From assembly GCA_016212785.1 (NCBI GenBank), contig JACRDW010000019.1:1-8021 (forward strand): a DNA stretch of 8,021 nt. Reading direction: 5' to 3'. The stretch's first letter is position 1, and each line of letters starts with the position of its first letter. This document shows, piece by piece, positions 5,994-8,021 of this stretch. This DNA comes from Methanobacteriota archaeon. Lineage in GTDB: Archaea; Hydrothermarchaeota; Hydrothermarchaeia; Hydrothermarchaeales; JACRDW01. The translations under genes and the position numbers were made by a program. Below the pieces are notes generated by a model, which was not told the origin of the DNA, did not search any database, and saw only the letters and a program-made list of their open reading frames with translations.

Positions 5994-6826
5994 GAATCGG
6001 ACAGACTTTTTTCAAGAATACTGACTTCATTTACTACGCAATTCAGAAGGGAATCGTTAAATTGGACGAGGCGTTGCAGGGCTCCACGCTGCATACTGCG
6101 CATCCTCCGGAACTGGGGGAGATGCTCTTCAGGGGAGAGATAGACGTTGCTCCGGCTTCTTCGGTCATTTACGCCCAGCACTCCGGCGATTTTCTGCTCC
6201 TTCCGGATTTCTCGATAAGCGCATTCGGAGAAACGAGAAGCATACTTCTTTTCTCTGGAAAGTGCAATTCTCTGGGTGATTTGGATGGTAAAAAAGTTGC
6301 TGTCCCCGGAACCAGCGCAAGCTCCTCTGCACTTCTCCGGATTTTGCTGAAAATCAGGGGCATAGGTGCTGAGGTTGTCCATCAGGGAAAACCTGAAATA
6401 AAGAACATGCTCAGCATCGCAGATGCAGCGCTCCTGATAGGCGACGATGCACTAATTGCAAACTCCGGAAGAAATCGCATCGTCTGCGACCTCGGCGAGG
6501 AGTGGCGGGCTGCGACAGGAAAAAAGATGGTGTATGCGCTCTGGATTCTCAGAAGAAAGTTTGCGGAGGAAAATCCCGAGCAGGTCGAGAGCTTTTACAG
6601 AAAGCTGGGGCAGTCGAGGGAATACGCATACAGAAATATAGACGCGCTTTCCAGGGAGCTTGCTTCCAGAATAAACATAAGCACAGAGGCAATGAAAAAG
6701 CACCTCTTGAAGCTGGACTACGGCTTCGACAGGAGAAGCGAAGAAGGACTAAAGGAATACTTCAAATATGCAAAAAAATTCGGAATCATAAAAGCTGTGC
6801 CGGTTCTAAATTTTTTTAAGGTGTGA
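5990..6826 (+). CDS. mqnA: Chorismate dehydratase (first step of the futalosine pathway)
   Basis: A 278-aa protein of the MqnA/MqnD fold that dehydrates chorismate to 3-[(1-carboxyvinyl)oxy]benzoate, committing chorismate to menaquinone. MqnA-type segments are IDVAPASSVIYAQ (51-63), VAVPGTSASSSALLRILL (103-120), the GTS loop expected to bind the ligand carboxylates, ADAALLIGDDAL (144-155) and DLGEEWRAATGKKMVYALW (167-185). It lacks the SPDADD and HEG motifs of MqnD. The ATG at 5990 overlaps the mqnE stop and has a GGAGG ribosome-binding site. The C-terminal helices beyond about residue 190 are lysine-rich and less conserved in appearance. A run of seven T at 6811-6817 just before the stop is coding (NFF) and probably not a terminator, since mqnC begins 2 nt after the stop. 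Confidence 0.93.
   Translation: MRIGQTFFKNTDFIYYAIQKGIVKLDEALQGSTLHTAHPPELGEMLFRGEIDVAPASSVIYAQHSGDFLLLPDFSISAFGETRSILLFSGKCNSLGDLDGKKVAVPGTSASSSALLRILLKIRGIGAEVVHQGKPEIKNMLSIADAALLIGDDALIANSGRNRIVCDLGEEWRAATGKKMVYALWILRRKFAEENPEQVESFYRKLGQSREYAYRNIDALSRELASRINISTEAMKKHLLKLDYGFDRRSEEGLKEYFKYAKKFGIIKAVPVLNFFKV
6818..6823 (+). promoter_or_regulatory. Ribosome-binding site that decides the mqnC start
   Basis: AAGGTG lies at the end of mqnA with a 5-nt gap to the ATG at 6829. A GTG at 6823 is also in frame and overlaps the mqnA stop as GTGA, but its G is the last base of this site, so the ATG two codons later is preferred. Confidence 0.5.
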
Positions 6827-6828
6827 AA

Positions 6829-7944
6829 ATGCTTGAGGATGAGCCGCTGAGCCTGCGAGACGGAATAAAGCTGTTCGAATCCAGCGTGCAGCTGACAGGA
6901 CTAGTTGCGGACCGCCTGAGAAGGCGCAGCGCAGGCGACGTCGTAACTTTTGTAATAGACAGGAACATAAATTATACCAACGTGTGCATCTCCGGCTGCA
7001 AGTTCTGCGCTTTCTATCGAAGCCCTGCGTCAAAAGATGCATACGTCCTAACACAAGAAGAGCTGCTGGAGAAAGTTGCAGAGGCTGTAAAATTAGGAGC
7101 CACGCAGGTGCTGCTCCAGGGCGGGCATCACCCCGAGCTGCCTTTCGAATACTATGAAAATATGCTGCGCAGCATGAAAGAGAAATTTCCTCGCGTGCAG
7201 CGCCACGCATTTTCGCCGAGCGAGATTGCGCACATCGCAAAAATCTCGGGCAGCGGCATAAAAGAAACGCTGAAGAGGCTCATCGAGGCAGGCTTGCAGA
7301 GCATCCCGGGCGGCGGAGCTGAAATTCTCGACGACAAAATCAGGAAAAAAATCAGCCCAGGAAAAATAGACTGGAAAGGCTGGAAGAAGGTCATGGTTAC
7401 TGCGCATTCGCTCGGTATCCCAACCACTGCAACGATGGTTTACGGGCTTACAGAAGGCTATAAAGAAAGAGTCCGCCACCTCCTGCGAATAAGGAAAATT
7501 CAGGAAAAAACCCACGGCTTTACCGCCTTCATACCCTGGAGCTTCCAGCCAGGGAATACTGCGCTTGCAAGGGAGTATAAAATTTCTGATTCAAGCGGAA
7601 TAGAATATCTGAAGGTCGTCGCAGCGTCACGAATCCTGCTCAGCGGGGCAATAAGAAATATTCAAGCTTCATGGGTGACGCAAGGGGCGAACGTAGCGCA
7701 GGTTGCACTCAGCTATGGTGCAAACGACTTCGGCGGCACCATGATAGAGGAAAACGTTGTAAGGGCAGCTCTAGTGAAGGCACACGCCGGAACTAGCACT
7801 ACTAAGCCATCTGCCGGCGGATTGCTTAGTAGTGGAGCCGATTCGCAATATTTACCGCCAGATGAAATTGTGAGGCTGATAAAAAACGCAGGCCGCAGCG
7901 CAGCGCAGAGAGACACGCTGTACAGGATTCTAAAGAGATATTGA
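6829..7944 (+). CDS. mqnC: Cyclic dehypoxanthine futalosine synthase, radical SAM enzyme
   Basis: A 371-aa radical SAM enzyme (373 if the GTG at 6823 is used). It cyclises dehypoxanthine futalosine to the substrate of MqnD. Cluster ligands are Cys53, Cys57 and Cys60 in CISGCKFC, followed by AFYR. MqnC-type motifs are LLQGGHHPELPFEYYE (near 95-110), HAFSPSEI (near 126-133), SIPGGGAEIL, TTATMVYGLTE, FTAFIPWSFQPGNT and QASWVTQG. Relative to MqnE of the same operon, about 20 extra residues lie between VVRAAL and the final conserved helix (PDEIVRLIKNAGR): a low-complexity Ser/Thr/Gly/Ala stretch near 320-340 encoded by a near-perfect 38-bp DNA palindrome. The catalytic core is intact, so activity is expected. 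The C-terminal 15 bp overlap a possible gene on the other strand. Confidence 0.94.
   Translation: MLEDEPLSLRDGIKLFESSVQLTGLVADRLRRRSAGDVVTFVIDRNINYTNVCISGCKFCAFYRSPASKDAYVLTQEELLEKVAEAVKLGATQVLLQGGHHPELPFEYYENMLRSMKEKFPRVQRHAFSPSEIAHIAKISGSGIKETLKRLIEAGLQSIPGGGAEILDDKIRKKISPGKIDWKGWKKVMVTAHSLGIPTTATMVYGLTEGYKERVRHLLRIRKIQEKTHGFTAFIPWSFQPGNTALAREYKISDSSGIEYLKVVAASRILLSGAIRNIQASWVTQGANVAQVALSYGANDFGGTMIEENVVRAALVKAHAGTSTTKPSAGGLLSSGADSQYLPPDEIVRLIKNAGRSAAQRDTLYRILKRY
7797..7834. repeat. 38-bp near-perfect palindrome inside mqnC
   Basis: The arms CACTACTAAGC (7797-7807) and GCTTAGTAGTG (7824-7834) are exact reverse complements. Pairing continues inward after one mismatch (7808/7823) through ATC/GAT, one T-G wobble (7812/7819) and GCC/GGC to the exact centre between 7815 and 7816. 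In total 17 of 19 possible pairs are Watson-Crick. It is read in frame as part of a Ser/Thr/Gly-rich stretch that MqnE lacks. It could be an inserted palindromic element or an RNA hairpin near the 3' end of the operon message. Confidence 0.7.
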
Positions 7945-8021
7945 GACAGGCAGCACGACGTCCAAAAAAACGAAAACAAAAATCGAAATGCTCACCGCTG
8001 CATTTATGTTGAAGAACGCAA
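7930..8021 (-). CDS. Possible C-terminal tail of a membrane protein (partial)
   Basis: From the right edge the minus strand stays open for 29 codons to a TAG at 7930-7932. It reads as a strongly hydrophobic span with one Asp (AAVSISIFVFVFLDVVLP) and a short tail VSISL, like a last transmembrane helix. Codon choice resembles the other genes. It would overlap the 3' end of mqnC by 15 bp; the convergent reductase and membrane genes in this window also overlap at their ends. The main doubt is that an A-rich plus strand read backwards always yields Phe/Ile/Val. The rival plus-strand reading, an ATG at 7988 (MLTAAFMLKNA), has neither a Shine-Dalgarno nor a TATA box at the right distance. No family can be named from this fragment. 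Confidence 0.35.
   Translation of the reverse strand, partial: AFFNINAAVSISIFVFVFLDVVLPVSISL

Noticed and set aside
6811..6817. Run of seven T near the end of mqnA as a transcription terminator
   Set aside because: It is coding sequence, and mqnC begins 2 nt after the mqnA stop with its own ribosome-binding site, so an operon-internal stop is unlikely.
7093..7515. Long minus-strand open frames (for example 140 aa) opposite mqnC and similar ones opposite mqnA
   Set aside because: They are shadows of the plus-strand genes, with no recognisable domain and no promoter or ribosome-binding site.
7988..8021. Plus-strand gene starting MLTAAFMLKNA at the right edge
   Set aside because: There is no Shine-Dalgarno, no TATA box 26-28 nt upstream, and only 11 codons are visible; the opposite strand gives a more protein-like reading.
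1..8021. CRISPR arrays, insertion sequences, tRNA or rRNA genes
   Set aside because: No regularly spaced direct repeats, transposase-like reading frames, tRNA cloverleaf sequences or rRNA stretches were seen by eye; the space is nearly all accounted for by genes.

Overview
The window looks like a piece of archaeal chromosome. Four independent signs point that way: a ferredoxin plus geranylgeranyl reductase pair of the kind that saturates archaeal isoprenoid lipids; TATA boxes of the archaeal TTTAWATA type lying 26-28 nt upstream of start codons that have no Shine-Dalgarno sequence (leaderless transcripts); tight ATGA-type overlaps between operon genes; and menaquinone synthesis by the futalosine route, known in several archaeal lineages. 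A euryarchaeal/Thermoplasmata-like origin is a reasonable guess, but no rRNA or other marker is present to fix the lineage.

Layout, left to right. (1) 1-258, minus: 5' part of a winged-helix DNA-binding protein with its own TATA box and a perfect 9-bp inverted repeat just upstream (289-312). (2) 314-1123, minus: trpA. (3) 1188-2562, plus: a small 2[4Fe-4S] ferredoxin translationally overlapped with a geranylgeranyl reductase-family flavoprotein, transcribed divergently from trpA over overlapping TATA boxes. (4) 2559-4038, minus: trpB followed after 1 nt by a 93-aa three-TM membrane protein of unknown role, which meets the reductase tail to tail with a 3-bp overlap. (5) 4078-7944, plus: mqnD-mqnE-mqnA-mqnC, four of the core genes of the futalosine menaquinone pathway, with stop/start overlaps at the first two joints and a 2-nt gap at the last. 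(6) 7930-8021, minus: probable hydrophobic C-terminal tail of a further membrane protein running in from the right, called with low confidence. There is no gene-free stretch above 300 bases.

How the genes fit together: MqnA takes chorismate to 3-[(1-carboxyvinyl)oxy]benzoate; MqnE joins this to S-adenosylmethionine to give 6-amino-6-deoxyfutalosine; a nucleosidase (MqnB/MTAN type, not in the window) must remove the base; MqnC cyclises the product and MqnD releases 1,4-dihydroxy-6-naphthoate. TrpA and TrpB carry out the last two steps of tryptophan synthesis, another chorismate-derived product. The two chorismate branches meet at one 39-bp divergent promoter (4039-4077) that is almost entirely a perfect 14-bp-arm inverted repeat, with both start codons exactly equidistant from its centre. 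The ferredoxin/reductase pair could saturate membrane lipid chains and possibly also the menaquinone tail.

The most notable signals beyond ordinary annotation are that symmetric divergent promoter, the palindrome in front of the winged-helix gene, and a 38-bp near-perfect palindrome lying in frame inside a roughly 20-residue insertion near the C terminus of MqnC.
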